DNA of 64,000 bases from NCBI GenBank assembly GCA_020091685.1, contig CM034600.1, positions 37,305,536 to 37,369,535 on the forward strand. The letters are read 5' to 3'. Made by a program: the position numbers and the translations under genes. A model generated the notes under the pieces. The model was not told where the DNA came from. It saw nothing but the letters and a program-made list of their open reading frames with translations, and did no database searches. Shown piece after piece: positions 36,204 through 49,500 of this stretch (positions are counted from its first letter, which is position 1; every line of letters begins with the position of its first letter). This DNA comes from Lutjanus erythropterus. Taxonomy: Eukaryota > Chordata > Actinopteri > Lutjaniformes > Lutjanidae.

Positions 36204-38100
36204 GGCAATTTAACCCAAATAAATCCACCCACATGACAGACAGAAGTATCAGTGAATGTGTAGGGCCTGTTTACACCTGGTATTAAGATCTGTCCTGAGT
36301 GATCCAATCACAAGTGGACAACTTTAAGTACAGGTGTGACATATTAAAGTTCAAAATAACTGTTTTTCCCCTGGCCTGAAGTGTTATTTATCCATCTAGA
36401 TTGTTTTGGTGTGAGTTATAGATTTTTGGAGATACCAGCCTGCCCTCTCTTCAGTATAATGGCACTAGATTGAACTCAGCTTGTGATGCTCAAAGCACCA
36501 ATTAAAAAAAAAAAAAACATACATACATGTATAACCGGACCTGACTGTTCACATTTCACCAGGGTTTAAGTTTACTGTGTCTGGGGTTCCCTTCAAGACT
36601 CGACCATCAGTCTCTCCTCCTCTGCTTGTGTCACTTCCACATATCTGTAGTCTGTGTCGCCACATACAGCTGTTATCTCATTGGCTGTGCTTTAAAAGGT
36701 CAGCAGCAAACAAGCTGCAGCGGCCAGTGGCAGATCTGAGAGGTGCACCATGCCGAGGGTAACGGTGCCGCTTAGTCGGGCGCCACTGCCCTGTCTATAG
36801 GAAAACAATGAGACAGCCAGCACAAAGCATTTGTACCAACTGGAATGTAGGTGTGGAACTAACTAATTACAAATATTCAAATTACTGTAATTAAGGAGTT
36901 TTTTGGGGTACTACTTTTCTGAGCAGCTTTTCAAGTCTGTACTTTTACTTGTACTTTACTGTACTGTAAGTATGAATTACACCAGTGATTCCCCAACCTT
37001 TTCTAACATACCACCCTTCAGAAGCCACAAAAACTTCACCAATAGTCCAGAAATAACAGTAATTGCAACTTATTTGACTTTTTTTTTTGGTCTGGTGGAG
37101 CCATTTGTTGAATAAGGAAACTGAAAATGAGAAAAAAAAAAAAAGACGAAAAAAAAATTGAAAATTAGAAAAAAAACGTTTTGTATCCTAAAAATTCTAA
37201 ATGATTAATGGATAGTGTTTTCAACTATCAGTTAAGGGAAATGCACAAAATTTGCAGCCCCAGTTTTGAGAGGTGACTGTGACCACAGAGCAGAACAGAG
37301 AACGAGTCTGCAGGAATTCAGACAGAAGATCTGGAGAAACAGAAACTCTGATGATGATGCATTACACATCAACAGATAAAAGTAACTAAGACTCTGAGTT
37401 TTCACTTTGAAAATCAACACAGGTCAGACTATATGTCTTTTAGAGAAGTTGTTGGTGTTATATTGCTGGTAGTGACAATAAATTATTACAAAATTTAATC
37501 ATAGGTATGAGACACAGGATAACTTTATATAGACTCTGAGAAGTCCCAGGAGCCGAAGCCTTTTCACCACAAGGAGAAACATGGAGGGTTTGTTAAACTG
37601 CTTTTTCTGAGAGTTAATCCTGGAATAATTTAGCCCACTTTCACTCTCACATTGTTGACCCGGGGTTAAACTAAGCTCAGGGCTAAATGACTCACACTGC
37701 ACTTCACTGCCCTGGGTTTAAGCCTGATGTTTAAAGTCTACAATAACACCTGACTGCTCTTTAAAGTCCACTTCAAGTCATGTTTTAAACAATATAAATT
37801 GCTCTGCAAGAAGAAGAAGAAGAAGATAAGTTCAAAAAACTTATTAAAATGTCCTGCATATAGATCTACAGCTTGCCTTCATTTAGCATTCATGGGTTCA
37901 TGACATCCCCCCCCCACCCTCTCCACACACCAAAACCCCCACCCCCTAAGCCCCTCAGTAGCTGCACCAGGCTTCTCCTCTGTTTTGCTAGCTAATCACA
38001 GTAACTAGCTGCCTCCTGCTTCTCCTGTGGGCCCACGGTTAGACAATTTTAAGGGGAAAACCCAACAGTTTCTGGGCTAATCCTGCTCTGGAGCAGACAG
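36204..38100. other. Non-coding region with repeat pieces
   Basis: 36264-36345 is the 'ctgtttacacctggtatt' repeat, also present inverted at about 42000-42095. A hAT-type end CAGTGATTCCCCAACC starts at 36983. A-runs lie at 37130-37175 and an AAG run at about 37808-37826. C-rich text lies at 37908-37948. Confidence 0.45.
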
Positions 38101-38450
38101 TTTGGAGTGGTGGTCTCACCTCCTCCACTCTCGTGCTCAACACAGGAGCCCCGCAGGGCAGTGTGCTCAGCCCCCTCCTGTTCACGCCGTACACCACCGA
38201 CTGCAGCCATCGACACTGAGAAAACCCTTTTGTTTTAGGTTCCTGGTAATCAACATCACAGAGAACCTGTCATGGACATCACACGTCCACTTAAGAAGCC
38301 TCTGAAATATATATTTATATAAGGAAATTAAAAAAAATCCCATGCAGGATTCTTGTCAACTTCTACAGAAGAGCAATCAAAAGCATCCTGATCGGAAACA
38401 TTACAAACCGGCATCGTAGGATGTGCACGGCTCAGGACAGGAGGTCATAT
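38101..38450 (+). pseudogene. LINE reverse-transcriptase fragment (L2/Rex-like), broken
   Basis: Translation in shifting frames gives pieces of a non-LTR reverse transcriptase. 'LNTGAPQGSVLSPLLF' is the conserved RT motif before the catalytic FADD-type box. The later pieces 'FLVINITENLSWTSHV' and 'CRILVNFYRRAIKSIL' match the RT thumb and C-terminal region of L2/Rex-like elements. The intervening catalytic part is missing, and frameshifts and stops separate the blocks, so this is a dead 5'-truncated and internally deleted copy on the plus strand. Confidence 0.75.
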
Positions 38451-41140
38451 ATATAATTTAATAATAATTTTATAATAATTTTTACTTTTTTTTTTTTTAA
38501 TCTCTGCAGCCAATCTAATCAATCAATCAGTGAGGGGAAATATGTCAAAATCTCACTATCTTGCCTTGTTGTATTATCATAAATATAAAACTTCTGACTT
38601 TGCCATAACTTTCTTTCCAGTTAATCCCATCCAATTAATACACTTACAAATGATAAGAGAATAAAAGTTTCATTTGGTTTTTGGAAACTATTACAAAACA
38701 AAAAAGCAAAAGTTACACTCATGTCCTTATTATTTGTTATTTGCCTGTTCTTGTCACTAATACAGAATGGTTGTACCATGTCAGTGACATTTCCATATGA
38801 CTCCTGGTGTTAATGTTACATAAAAGAAGTGGCTTAATTTGCTTTTTATGTGTCAATTCATTTAGGACTTATGAAAATCTACATTTTTCACCACCTGTGT
38901 TGTCGTCAATTCAGTATGGCTGCAGAAGCAAGCACTACAGGGCAAACTCGGCAATGACTACAGTTCTTAACTAGACAATATTAGGGTCCTAAAATCAGGT
39001 TATAAAAATGCCATCCAGGCACTTGAAAACCTATTTCTCCTATTATACAAAACTAGAGTTGTAAAATGCATGACAGCACACATAAAGCTACGACTAATGC
39101 AATCATGCTATCATATATATTCTGACTCCAGAGATTTTAATGTGCCAAAAATCACTTTCAGCATTATTCCCCTCAGACGGTACCAGCCGACCCCACTGGC
39201 TCTCAGACTGTGAGACCTGAAGGCAAAAACACAGAGGAGGCCTGACATGGTGACACGGTAATATTGAAAAATGCTGAGCTGAACATGTTGTGCATCATGG
39301 AGCGCTGCTTCACTTAATCGTCATGAATAATTAATAACATAATGGAAACACGCACAACAACCTGCTGCTGTAAAGGAGAGAAGCCTTTCATTCAATTATC
39401 AATTAGTCCACATCCGTAACTGTTTTTTTTTTTCAACTCTAAATCTGTGAAAATAGTTTGATCAAATAAATTATGCAGGCTACAATTCAGGCTTTTATTT
39501 ATTACAAATAAGTCAGAGTATTATTGGTGTGTTTTCACTTGTTTATTGCACTGATGAGGCCATTATGAATAACTGACTGTTGTTCATTTGATCGGATTTG
39601 AGCTCCACAACTCAGCAACTCACACCAAATCAGTCTGCATGGATAAATAGAACTACAGGCCAGGAGAAAAATATGAATTTTTGATTCTGGAGTGAACTGT
39701 CCCCTTAAAATGACTAACACTTCTGTCACCTGTGTGTGACGGTAGGCGTCTTGTAAACAGACAGTGATTCATATCATCGTCAGAGTCTAATCTTAATAAC
39801 AATAAAAAATTATTAGAGTTAGTCTGATGTTGCTCCGAATCAATCATCCCCAAACTCCCTAAGAACGTCACGGCCAAATCTGAAAATCATATGAGGCCAA
39901 TCCAAATCTTTAATTACACCTCTGATCAACATGAGAATAATCGTACCAATGATGCGAATGAGTCTGTGTGAATGTGTCAGGTCACCAAATATGGTGTAAC
40001 ACCTGCTAAACTAGGTCAGATAAATACGAAGAATAACAAGTTATTTAAATCCCATGGCTTACAAAATAAATATGATAAAATAAACTTAACTTCCTTATAA
40101 AAGTTAAACTTAAAAATGTTCTGTTTATTAATTTTTCATGACCTCTCAAGGCCCACCTTCAGGACTTTGCTTATTCTATACATTTTAATCATTGTTACTT
40201 GAGACTCGGCACCAACTCCTGTCCCGAAATTCACCCGTCCTCATCTGGTCACCTCGGCCAATATCAGATTCCAGTGTGAACTGGTCACAGTCCTGAAGTG
40301 ACCCACAGGCGCCAAAGAACAATAAGAGGCTGCACGCTGTTGTACAGACGTAAACACAGAGATTTAACCAATGTAACCACTGAGATCCGATGGCTCAGAC
40401 CACGTTCTGAGGTGTTCTGGGTCCAGTGTGACCACCTGCTTTCAGCAGCGTGTCCTGGACCACAGTGAGGCAGCGCCTACTCGGCCAACATCCAGTAAGA
40501 GCATCATTTGGTTTATTGTAATGTAAATTATGTTTGAGCTCTTTTACCTTCAGAGATAAGGAGCATGTTTGACAACACACCAGAAAACACAGAATCACCA
40601 GACTTACTGAAGTAAAAAAAAATACTTGTGTCTTTGTGTCCCTGAATGGTGGCCACCACCGGCAGCTCAGCTGCTGGTTAGAAAAAAAAACATATTTGCA
40701 TACAGAACTGGGAAGTGAAACTGTTACTGCAAATTCCTAATAATTTGTGCCTTCTTGTGAAGTCTGCATTAAATGCAAAACATTAAGTTGTTTCTTTCAT
40801 TGTAAAAAACGTTGCTGTGAAGAGCAGGCAGGAGAGACGCTCTGCTCTGTGCTGGGATTTTTATAACTCAACTATGAGCAGGTTGCACACTTTTTCTCCC
40901 TCTGATTCTGTATTTCTCCTGATTCCAGTGTCCCCCCCCTCTATATCCTGAGGCTTTAGCTGATGTCACCAGAGGAATGGGACAAAACTTTGAGCCAGAT
41001 CAAAGTGACACAAATACAATACGAAGAATATTATGTTTCAAAAGTGTATACTTAACTTGTTGAATAATAAACAGATTTAAGGAACGACTTCAGTTGAAGA
41101 AGAAAAGGTGAGATCTTGGGTGGTGATTTACTGCATCTAG
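38451..41140. other. Gene-free AT-rich region
   Basis: 38460-39120 is AT-rich single-copy sequence. 39690-39715 is a stray MITE end ('gtgaactgtccccttaa'). 40200-40510 is GC-richer. No exon was seen. Confidence 0.4.
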
Positions 41141-41519
41141 CAGTGATTCCCAAACTGAGGGGCACAGAGCAGCTGCAGGGGGGAGGAGGCTTTGATGACC
41201 AGGGGAGAAATACACAGTGAAACAAAGCTGAATGAAAATGATTTATGTAGGATTGGTGTAGGACAGGACGTCTCTGCCTCATCATATTCATTCATTTCAC
41301 TTTTTTTTTTTATACATTTTGCCTTCAACAAATACTGTACTTCCTGTGATCTGAAAACTACAGAAAGCCATATTGCGATTAAATGAAATTTCAGTTAACT
41401 GTGCCGCCCTAGTTGCCTCCTCAATCACTGTTAGTAACTGATAATAATTGTGGGGTGGGGTGACGTGAACTCTGTGGCTTCTGAAGGGGGGCATACCAGA
41501 AAACGTTTGGGAACCACTG
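41141..41519. mobile_element. hAT MITE with CAGTG-type ends
   Basis: The left end is CAGTGATTCCCAAACTG; the right end on the other strand is CAGTGGTTCCCAAACG. Imperfect 8-bp flanks (41133-41140 gcatctag, 41520-41527 gaatatag, 6 of 8) support hAT transposition. It is 379 bp and non-coding. Confidence 0.7.
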
Positions 41520-41527
41520 GAATATAG

Positions 41528-41940
41528 AATAATCAAATTAATGTAGAGCACCATCAGTTACAAATAGTTTTTTTAAAGCTTCTGTGGTTCCCCTGTCACA
41601 ATGCAATGAACTGTGGGTAGTTCCCTCAGGCAAAGTTTGTAGGACTTACAGAAAGTGTGCATAAAGTGCTCAAAAAGCCCGCAAGAGATCCCTTGTGGAC
41701 TTGGTGAACTGACAGTGGGACAGTCCACTGTGATTGGGCCAAAATGTGCATCCTGCTCATAGTTCAGTTATAAAATCCCTGCACACCACGGAGCACCTCT
41801 CCTGAAAGTGAAGGTAAAACATGAGGATCATGTCGGCTGATAAAGGGGTTTATTGTGGCCCTGAACTAAAAAAAGGAACAAATAGCATTGAACAGCCAAA
41901 CTTACAGTAATGGACATCCAGTAACAGAACAGCCCTGGTG
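41528..41940. other. Non-coding sequence just beyond kansl2
   Basis: No recognised gene or strong repeat. A second minus-strand AATAAA lies at 41849-41854 and could serve as an alternative kansl2 poly(A) signal. Confidence 0.4.
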
Positions 41941-41946
41941 TTTATT
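41941..41946 (-). terminator. kansl2: Candidate kansl2 poly(A) signal (AATAAA)
   Basis: This is the first minus-strand AATAAA after the stop at 42225, giving a 3' UTR of about 0.3 kb. Part of this UTR (about 42000-42095) derives from the dispersed 'acacctggtatt' repeat. Confidence 0.45.
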
Positions 41947-42224
41947 TGCATACAGGGCAGGTAAATGAAAGATCTGGTCACAGGTGGTCTCTTATGACAC
42001 ATTGTAATGCCTGGTGTGAACTGATGAGCTCAGAGCTGTCCACTTGTGATTGATGACCCAGGACGTATGTTAATAACAGGTCTGAACAGCCTCATAGTCT
42101 AATGGTCTATTGGAAACGGCCCATAAATGTGGGTCATCTGAAGGTGACCTCCACTGTAAAGTCAGATTCGCATCAGTCTTTGTGGAGATGAAACGTGTTC
42201 TTCAGGTGATTCCGCAGAGGTTGT

Positions 42225-42314
42225 TCATCTGGGAGCGTCGACTGCGGCGGCGTCGATGTCCTGGAGTGAATTATCAGTGGTGTCTTCTTCACCTCCCACA
42301 ACCTCTGACACCAC
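42225..42314 (-). CDS. kansl2: kansl2 last coding exon
   Basis: A pyrimidine-rich tract and TAG precede the exon, which starts GTG GTG TCA GAG in phase 0. It encodes 29 residues rich in Glu/Asp ([16 protein letters not shown]...) and ends with a TGA at 42225-42227. It does not resemble the human C-terminus, so the boundary rests on phase and splice-site quality. Confidence 0.7.
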   Translation of the reverse strand: MVSEVVGGEEDTTDNSLQDIDAAAVDAPR

Positions 42315-43544
42315 CTACGTGAAAGAGCAGAGCATGATGAGACAGAATTTACTGCTGCTAGAGAAGAAATGTTTTGGCCAAAAGGTGTAATTTTCAGCCA
42401 AAGTATGCTTTGATGATTTGTGTCCTGTCATGGCTGAAATGCCAGCATACAGTACAAGAATGAGGACACAACAAAAATTACTGCTTTCTCATTGACGTCT
42501 GTCAGTAGCTTGTTTTTGCAACATCTTGTTTCACTGATTTTCATAATGCAGTTTGAATTTTTTTCCCCAGCTGGTTAAGCAAGTTAGTCGACATTGCTTT
42601 GTGATGCTGAAAAAAGTCTCATCCACTCTTTGCATATGACTGGGATGCAAAGTTACTTCACAGCTGTGTATATGATGTAACGTTAATACTAAAAGACTGA
42701 GGCTAAACTTAGCTTACACCCTTGCAAACACTGGTCGGATGGTGAGATATGAAACGTGTATGTGTACAACAGATGACAGAAATAAGCTCATTAATGTAGG
42801 AAAAGGAAGCGCAGTGATCAGATTAAGTGCATATTTTGAGACAGTCACTCAGTCAGACAGTTGGTGTTTGCAGGAGGAGCTTAGCAAAGGGTTGATTCAT
42901 TTTTTGCTGCCTGTCTGGACTGCAGCTGCAACATCCAGGACATTTTATTATAATACTCACATTGACATTGTCTGGAAAAAGCTTAGGCCAACTGTGTTTT
43001 GGATTCTTCTGGCATTTTTAAAACAGCACATTTAGGTTCTTATTCGTTACTAAATAACTGCTCTAAAAAATAGGAGAAAGAATACATTCAGAACAAGCTT
43101 AGAATTTAATATGATAAATTTCACTACACGTTTCTAGGGGAGCAACAGTTAAGTCACTATATCAGCTCAATAAAATCTCAATGGAAACAAATTTAACATG
43201 TTAATGTGATAATAAATTACACCAAAACAATATGAATTTGACAGATATTTATGATGTTATGGTATTTACATAATCCTACGAGAGGACGACAAACTATTAA
43301 CACCTTTGTTAGCAAATGTCAAGACTTTGTAAACAAAATTCAATACCTTTTTAATACTTAAAGCCCCCATGATTATCCTAGATGATATCAACTTGATTTG
43401 CTGAACTAAGACTGTCTCACATTAACTTCAGATGAGAAACAAGGACTGTGTAGGATTCTGTTTCCCATCATTCACATGGGAAGCACGTTAGGAAAGGATC
43501 CCATAACAGCCAGTATAATGGAATGTGTAATGGAATTATTGTCC

Positions 43545-43575
<31 letters not shown>

Positions 43576-46500
43576 TTTTCCTCCTAGTTAGATCATAGCA
43601 TCATCATTCAGCAGTCAATCACTGCACAATCTGACATGAGTATGTTTTTATTTGACTCCATCTCACAATGTGTCCTACACTGAAACTGTAGGGTTGGTGT
43701 TTGAGGACCATCATTCAACTGAACGATTCAAGATATAAGAGATGACGAAAGCCCCAAAGTGAGAGCTGACCTGATCGTCCATGATGGCATCCACATCTCT
43801 TTCTGAGAGCTCCTGTCCTGAGGCGTCCAGGTCGACCTGGTCCGGGTCTTCTCCGGTCAGGATGTCCATCGGGGCCTCAGCGATGGCTCTGATGGTCTGG
43901 TCCTCCAGGGCCAGGGCCGTGTCAAACTGTAGGGGCGACGGAGGACCCTGCATACCGTCCCCTTCCACATCCAGGTCCTGTATAACAGAGGATGTTTATA
44001 AAATCTAAATCTCATCCTCAAACTTACAGGAAACGTAGTAAGTACTGTATGTGAATATTCATGTTATATATATTAATACCACCAGGGGGGAACATTCTTG
44101 TTTTGGGATAACTGGTGTTCTCCCAGAGGTCAAAACAGCTTCTGGTTTTTCTGCTTCATCTACTTCAGCATCCAGTTTTTGTCACGTTTGTTTTTACCCA
44201 TTCTTTACTCTTCACAGAACATTTAACAGTACTGGAAAAGAAAATAGTGAGCTGTGTAAATCTAATGTTTTAGTGCAACTCATACTTTAATGCCTTTCTT
44301 CATTATCTCTGACGTGAACACCTGACATTTTCACACGGTCAGGGAAAGTAAAGAGCGCATCAGAGCAGCCACTGCCCTGCCCCACTTTCTGTTTTTATGT
44401 TGTCCTTCCATTTCACAGTTGTTTTTGTACTTTGTGGTCACTTTGAGACTCGTGTGTAAAGGTTGTAGCCTGCCATGTTGCCGATCCTCTTTAAGTCTCA
44501 CAAAGCCACATCTCCACAATTCATTTTAGCACAGTGCCAGTGTTGCAGCGCCCCTACATTACTCTATGTAGAATGAATCAGCTAAGAAACAGAAGTGTAA
44601 AGATTCAACTGGCAAAATTTGGGGACTTCTGAACTGATGACTCAAATCATAAAGGTTTCAGGGACATCCCTAGTTTGACTCTTACCAAAGAAGCAACAGA
44701 TGTTGTGAAAACACCCTAAAAAACCAGCAACCGAGCATCTAACAGTGTGTGTTGCACATGACATTTTGTTACAATGCATATAAATTAGGTGTGAGTGGCA
44801 GGGGAACATCATTTCTACGTACATCACTGAACTCTAGAGGAAGGCTCTCCGTGGGCTGAAGCTCTGCTGCACTCAGATACATGTCTCTGCTCGCGGTGGT
44901 GAGCTGCTCCTGCGGTGGAGGTTCCTGCTCAGGCTGGTACATGGGGGGGGGCAGGGTGAGGTGGAGCGGGCAGCGGGGATCGTCTGACTGACCCATGTGC
45001 ACGGTGCGGTCACAAGGGACATCTTTCAGGCCCGGACACATTTTGAAAAGCACCTGATTGCTGTCCTGGTAGATGTCTGAATGTCTGGTTGTCAAGGACG
45101 CTGACACATGATGTCCACGCACAAAAGAAATTACAACAGCAATCAAACAGATGAAGCTAAATGCTCCCATCTTAACAATATAAAATCAAAAGGCTGACCT
45201 CTGGCCATTGTGATTAATGGGAAACTCAAAGTAGTATTATTGCAAGTACTTCAATTATTCTAATGGAAATAATCTTGTTATAATGACTTCTCAAGCATTT
45301 TGCAACTACAGAATAAGCAGTCTTATGTTGACTGTATTAATGACATGCCTGAGTGGTTTTGTACAAGTTGGTGATTTAGTTTGAGAATGAATTCTTTGCA
45401 GGGTTAGTCAGCTTTTTCACAATGCAATGCTGGTGTTACAATAGTTGTATTATGTGTCGTTATAATCACGTTTGATTACTGTGTTTTGAAACACTCACGG
45501 TAAACACCGTCCAGCATCAACAAACGTTAGCAGACGCAGCAGCGACATGTTTGTTTTGCATAAATTAATAAAAACACTGGCATCAAAAGGTATGATGCCA
45601 TTTCAAATCAAGAAGAGGTTTTCAAAATAAAACTTAGTAAAATGATTTCAGCGTGTGTATTAGTGTTTTCTGAACATTTGCAGCACATTTTAAGAATACT
45701 GATAACGGTGATTCATTTTGGTTATTATAGTTGTGATATGAAATTTCATACTGTTTCATCTCTAATCAGATCAAAGTTCAATCACAAAGTTGGGTACTTG
45801 CAATAAAACTATTTTATTGCTGATAGAGAAAACTATGAGGTAAATCCTTTCGAAAAGTATCACAGTACCTTAAATAAAAGATGAAATTATGGTTAAATGA
45901 AGGCAGGTGTGGGAAGGGATTTTGTACCTTCCAACTGAACAGATTAGCCCCTTTATAACTCTGGGAAAAATCTACAGACCACAGGAAGGAGTTTATGTAG
46001 GCTCCCTTTGAAACCAGCAGCTACCTCAAGCTGCTGGTCTTGATCGGGGCCAAAATGAAGATGGTTCAAAAGAGGCAGATGAAGGACAGCTGAAATGACC
46101 AGAGAAGGTCAGTTTGTGGTATATGATGAATTTAAACCACGTTTTAACGATCATTTTCAGTTCATACAGGAAAACACATCTGTGGTTTCTTGTATGGAAA
46201 CAGATCATACTACTGTGGTCAAACCCACGCTGGAAACATCAGTGAGGATACGTGAGACACAGTGTCGGGTCATAGGCAGGCAGGGGTTCGTACATCGGAC
46301 TCCCTCCACAAAGGAAATGCACTTCTCATACACTGTTCTTGTGTGCGGCTGCAAAAGATGAAAGAAGAGTTAGATATTGTCAAAACGGTAAACTGCAGCA
46401 AAAAAGGATTTCTTTAATATGCAATCTTATTCTTTTAACTGTGATCATCCTGTTATCATTCCTGAATGCCACAAAACTGTCAGAGGAAAAGGCCTGTAAC

Positions 46501-49500
46501 AATGAAAGGAAATTTTCTGGGTTTCCTGATGTGCTTCATGTGATTTTTAAATCTTAAAAATTCATTCATTCATTCTGCTGAACTCAAATATGTTGAGAAT
46601 AACCTCCAAACCGAAAATATGTTATTATCCCTCACTCTCTGTAGTAATCAGCATACTGCAGCTCACCACTTCCCTGCAACATTTCATGCAGGCCTATTCA
46701 ACTGAAGACCCGTGGTTTGAGTCTAGTCCATTAAAAACCGCAATCCAGCCCTTTGGTCATTTATAAATATGAAAAAAAAGAGTATATATATAAACCAGGC
46801 TTGGGTGGTATAAAGGTATTATGCTTTACCAGGGTATTAAGAAATCCAGACAGTATGATTTTTAATAATGTCATAAATACAAATGCCTCCCTTTCTGTGA
46901 AACTGATACAGAGACGCTGTATTGAGGGTGTTGTAGTTTGGTAGGTATGGTAGGTGTTGTACTGCACGGCACACACCACCAGAGGTCAGTGTCTCTCCTG
47001 GTGGACAAGGCTGCACAGCTGAGCTGAGAAACATGGCTTCTGGGGGTTAAAATTACAGGACAAACTAGTAAAAAGAAAAATGCCCCTGCCCTAGAAGTGT
47101 TTTGGTTTTAGTCCAAATAGTAAAACTGCAAACACTGCAGACCACTGATAGTTCACAGGGGTATGGCGTGTAAAGTGTGTAATTTTGGTAAGAGGCAGAG
47201 TGACAGTGAATGCACAGAGAAAAAGGTGAGCAATGAAGCTGCCAGTCTGTAGGGTCGAGTTCAGCCTTTTTTCACATTTTTTACATTAATACCACTTTAA
47301 TTCCATATACCCCAATAAAATTTCAGGAAGGAATGAAAAAATAAAAACCACTCAAGCCCAAAATGAGAAGCTAATTAGCCCAGTGACTGGATATATCGGT
47401 TATTATGCACAGAGAGATTCATTTATTAAACCGTTTAGCCTCAGGCTGTTAAGAAGCATTAATTAAGAAGAGTCAAACTGAATGAAAAAGATGTCGGATG
47501 CAACATAGATTTTTATTGTGGTTGGGGGTCATACCTGAGGAGCTCCTTCTGTCACAGCCTGCCTCCTCTCCCTAAGCTGCCGGTGCAGCAGGGCCTCCAC
47601 ACCGTACCGACGACGGTATCGGCGCAGAGCTTTGAGCTTTTTCAGGTTCTCTCTCTCCTTCATGGACAGACCCTCAGCTCCTGTCAGCAGACTGCTCCCT
47701 GACATCAACATAAACAAATACAGATACTGCTGAGGGCTTGAAGCCACGTAAACATGAAAGGGTGCGGGGCGATTTCTGGAAAAGAAGTATGAAGTAAACA
47801 CAGCAAAACATGTTCAGTTAGTAATCAGATGGTCAAATATTTACCTAGAGTTTCATGCTCCACTTTGCGGTTGTGCAGGTATCGGCGCTTTTTCTCCTTG
47901 AGCAGGTGCTGCAGGCGTTTGAACTGGTCGATATAGAGGGACTGGAGCCTAATGAGTTTTTCTCGAGTGATGAGTGCCACCTCCTCTGCTGTGTACACTC
48001 CCGCATGTCTGCAATTTACAAAGAAAACAACATACATTACATATAATGCCATACAAGAAGCAGATTAAAAGTAAAACACCAAAGAGAAAGAAAAAAATTC
48101 ACCTGAAGATTTAATGGTTTTTTTTGTTTGTTTGTTTTTTTGCAGTTTTGCAGCATTTCCTCTGCACACTGCATTGTGGGACAATGCTGTACATCGTTTC
48201 TCTCTGCTATGGATTATGGTGATGTGATTTATAGGCATGCCTCTGCCTCCACTCTTAAGCCCTAGGATTTATTGCTGATGATGTTTACAGCACTCAGCAT
48301 TGCATCCTGTATAAAAAAAAAAAAGTTGGATGGCCTTCTCTATCTGTCAGACATGGTATGCATATGTGTTTGTTTATTTACAAGAGTGTTATTGGAAGGT
48401 TGCCATCTTATATCATCTCTATATCAGACCATATCAAAAACAGTCCAGTGAATGGCTTTCACTGCAAGTCTGTCCAGTTTTCACTGAGCTGAGAAGATCT
48501 GTTTTTAGTGTCTATGCCTTGACTACCTGCACCTCTTTACAAAGCACCCTAAAAATCAATACTCTGGTAACCCTCAGTAAATATAAAACCATGATCAAAA
48601 ATCATTCAGCTTGTGTTTGTACTTGTTACACTTGAAATGCTTTTTTATCTTTTATCTTGTTTTTTTATTATTATTATTGGTGTTTATGCCAATTGTTTTC
48701 CTTCACCTTGTAATATTTATTATTGTATCTCTTAAATAATTCAAACTATGTAACTGTAACATCATAGTAAATAAGGGCCTGCCCTCAGTGATTGTTTTTT
48801 TTAGTTTAAAAGGACCAGCGTGTAGGATTTAGTGGCATCTAGTGGTGAGGTTGCCAACACCAATAAAAATATAATAATCAGATCCCCTAAATCTTACACA
48901 CTGGACCTTTATTTTAAGGTACCATACATGTACAGCACACTTTTCGTAGTTTGCTTTCTGACTTTTGACTTTACTCAATTTTGTTACTTTCTCTACACGG
49001 ATCACACCACATACTCAGAACTAGTTTGTAGTTTCAGTTATGGCATGGCTATAGCTGATGCTGTGACAAAAATTTCTGAGCAGACACCTAAAAAGTAAGA
49101 TTCACACAAAAATCTGAATCCAGTAACATAACAATGCGAGTTTATATTAAAATGAAATGGTCAGGTAATTCAGCTTACTTCAGAGGATCCTCGTGATCAC
49201 TGTCAACGCTGTCCGCATCACTGTCAGGGTCTCCTCTCCATGTCTGGTCCAGTACCAAGGGACCCTGCTCCTCCTCACTCAGACTGTCCTCATCTGTCCA
49301 GAGAAGGTGGAGTTAAACATTACAACAATATTTCTACTTACTAAAAATAAACCTCAAGAAAATTACCACATCAGGGCTTTTCCTATCTAACTCAAAGGGC
49401 TGTCTCTGCAATTATGACAAAGACAAATTTAGTGCCAAAATCTACTGTGCCTTTTTTCAGCAACTACTTTGGTGTGCTTATACCAAGCGTACGCACATTA

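Noticed and set aside
49400..49500. H/ACA snoRNA candidate in a kansl2 intron
   Set aside because: An ACAGTA and a terminal ACA can be found on the minus strand but the second hairpin is too short and no pseudouridylation pocket is evident.
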